From contig CAUYUJ010012558.1 in NCBI GenBank assembly GCA_963575745.1, forward strand, positions 839,203 through 903,202: DNA of 64,000 bases, written 5' to 3'. The stretch comes from Prorocentrum cordatum. Taxonomy: Eukaryota; Sar; Dinophyceae; Prorocentrales; Prorocentraceae. A program made the position numbers and the translations under genes. The notes below the pieces were generated by a model. It had not been told where the DNA came from. It ran no database searches and saw only the letters and a program-made list of their open reading frames with translations. This document shows, piece after piece, positions 63,806 through 64,000 of this stretch; within the stretch, counting starts at the first letter, position 1; the number at the start of each line of letters is the position of its first letter.

Positions 63806-64000
63806 ACAGCATGAAAGGGGGGAGGGCCACTTGCGTTAGCATGTTCAGCGCAAAGTCCTCAGCATTCCTAGCCTGTTGCCATGGAGCCGCCGACCTTGGG
63901 GCAGGCCCGTAGGCCGCCGGCTGCGCGCGGCTAAAATTGTCAACCTGTGCGACAGACCAACCAGCTCGGGCCAGATGCGGGCAGTCGGCCCATTGGGCCG
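63806..64000. other. Window edge, upstream of the RNase H remnant
   Basis: Short sequence in which the - strand could continue the retroelement. TTGATTGCGCAG followed by GGGCC at 63800-63790 is a possible splice acceptor. Nothing firm can be called. Confidence 0.3.

Noticed and set aside
1-64000. tRNA or rRNA genes
   Set aside because: I saw no cloverleaf with A/B box motifs and no conserved rRNA segment; a covariance-model scan would be needed to exclude them fully.

Overview
This window looks like nuclear DNA of a dinoflagellate. The evidence is three relics of the dinoflagellate trans-spliced leader (DinoSL), one of them a complete 22-nt match. It is GC-rich, genes lie in long one-direction blocks, introns use GT-AG or GC-AG borders set in AG|G contexts, and several coding regions are interrupted by short elements with terminal inverted repeats (introner-like). 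Minisatellites are extremely abundant. A Prorocentrum-like genome is my guess from general knowledge and is not proven here. There is one assembly gap (100 N, 31401-31500).

Layout. From 0.6 to 9.0 kb four protein genes run on the + strand: a coiled-coil/low-complexity protein, a large Cys-motif protein of a dinoflagellate multigene (transposon-like) family, a protein with a Rossmann-like segment, and a small two-exon gene. From 9.8 to 56.1 kb nearly every supportable gene is on the - strand: a 253-aa protein, a decayed reverse-transcriptase ORF, a spliced-leader-tagged fragment, a secreted/membrane PDZ-repeat protein (23.3-25.1 kb), a DHRS1-like short-chain dehydrogenase split into at least seven exons over 7 kb (32.8-40.1 kb), a gene fragment broken by a foldback element (45.2-45.6 kb), a spliced-leader-tagged multi-pass membrane pseudogene (47.8-50.0 kb) and an intron-poor four-helix membrane protein with a spliced-leader relic (55.1-56.1 kb). 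The last 3 kb carry retrotransposon remnants: a restriction-like endonuclease tail on + and an RNase H region on -. The strand switch at 9.0-9.8 kb is convergent.

Between genes the DNA is mostly repeats. These include a GATGAGTTTCCG dodecamer that sits about 230-330 bp upstream of three genes in their orientation, (GGA)n/(TCC)n runs, an AGCCCTAT array, ~290-bp and ~715-bp tandem units, a 1.4-kb GCTGAG array with ~157-bp higher-order structure, arrays built on CTTGGGCCGTCTTGGAGGC, a ~99-bp unit repeated nine times, a TA-flanked MITE family and a GC-rich foldback family.

The most interesting theme is intron birth. A 194-bp inverted-repeat element with a perfect 5-bp target duplication interrupts the third PDZ domain and has no AG at its end. 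A second 194-bp copy lies in an intron of the dehydrogenase gene. Two dehydrogenase introns have direct duplications at their borders (14 bp and 8 bp), and other introns have inverted-repeat ends. Together with the retroposed (leader-tagged) copies, the window shows both sources of dinoflagellate gene remodelling side by side.
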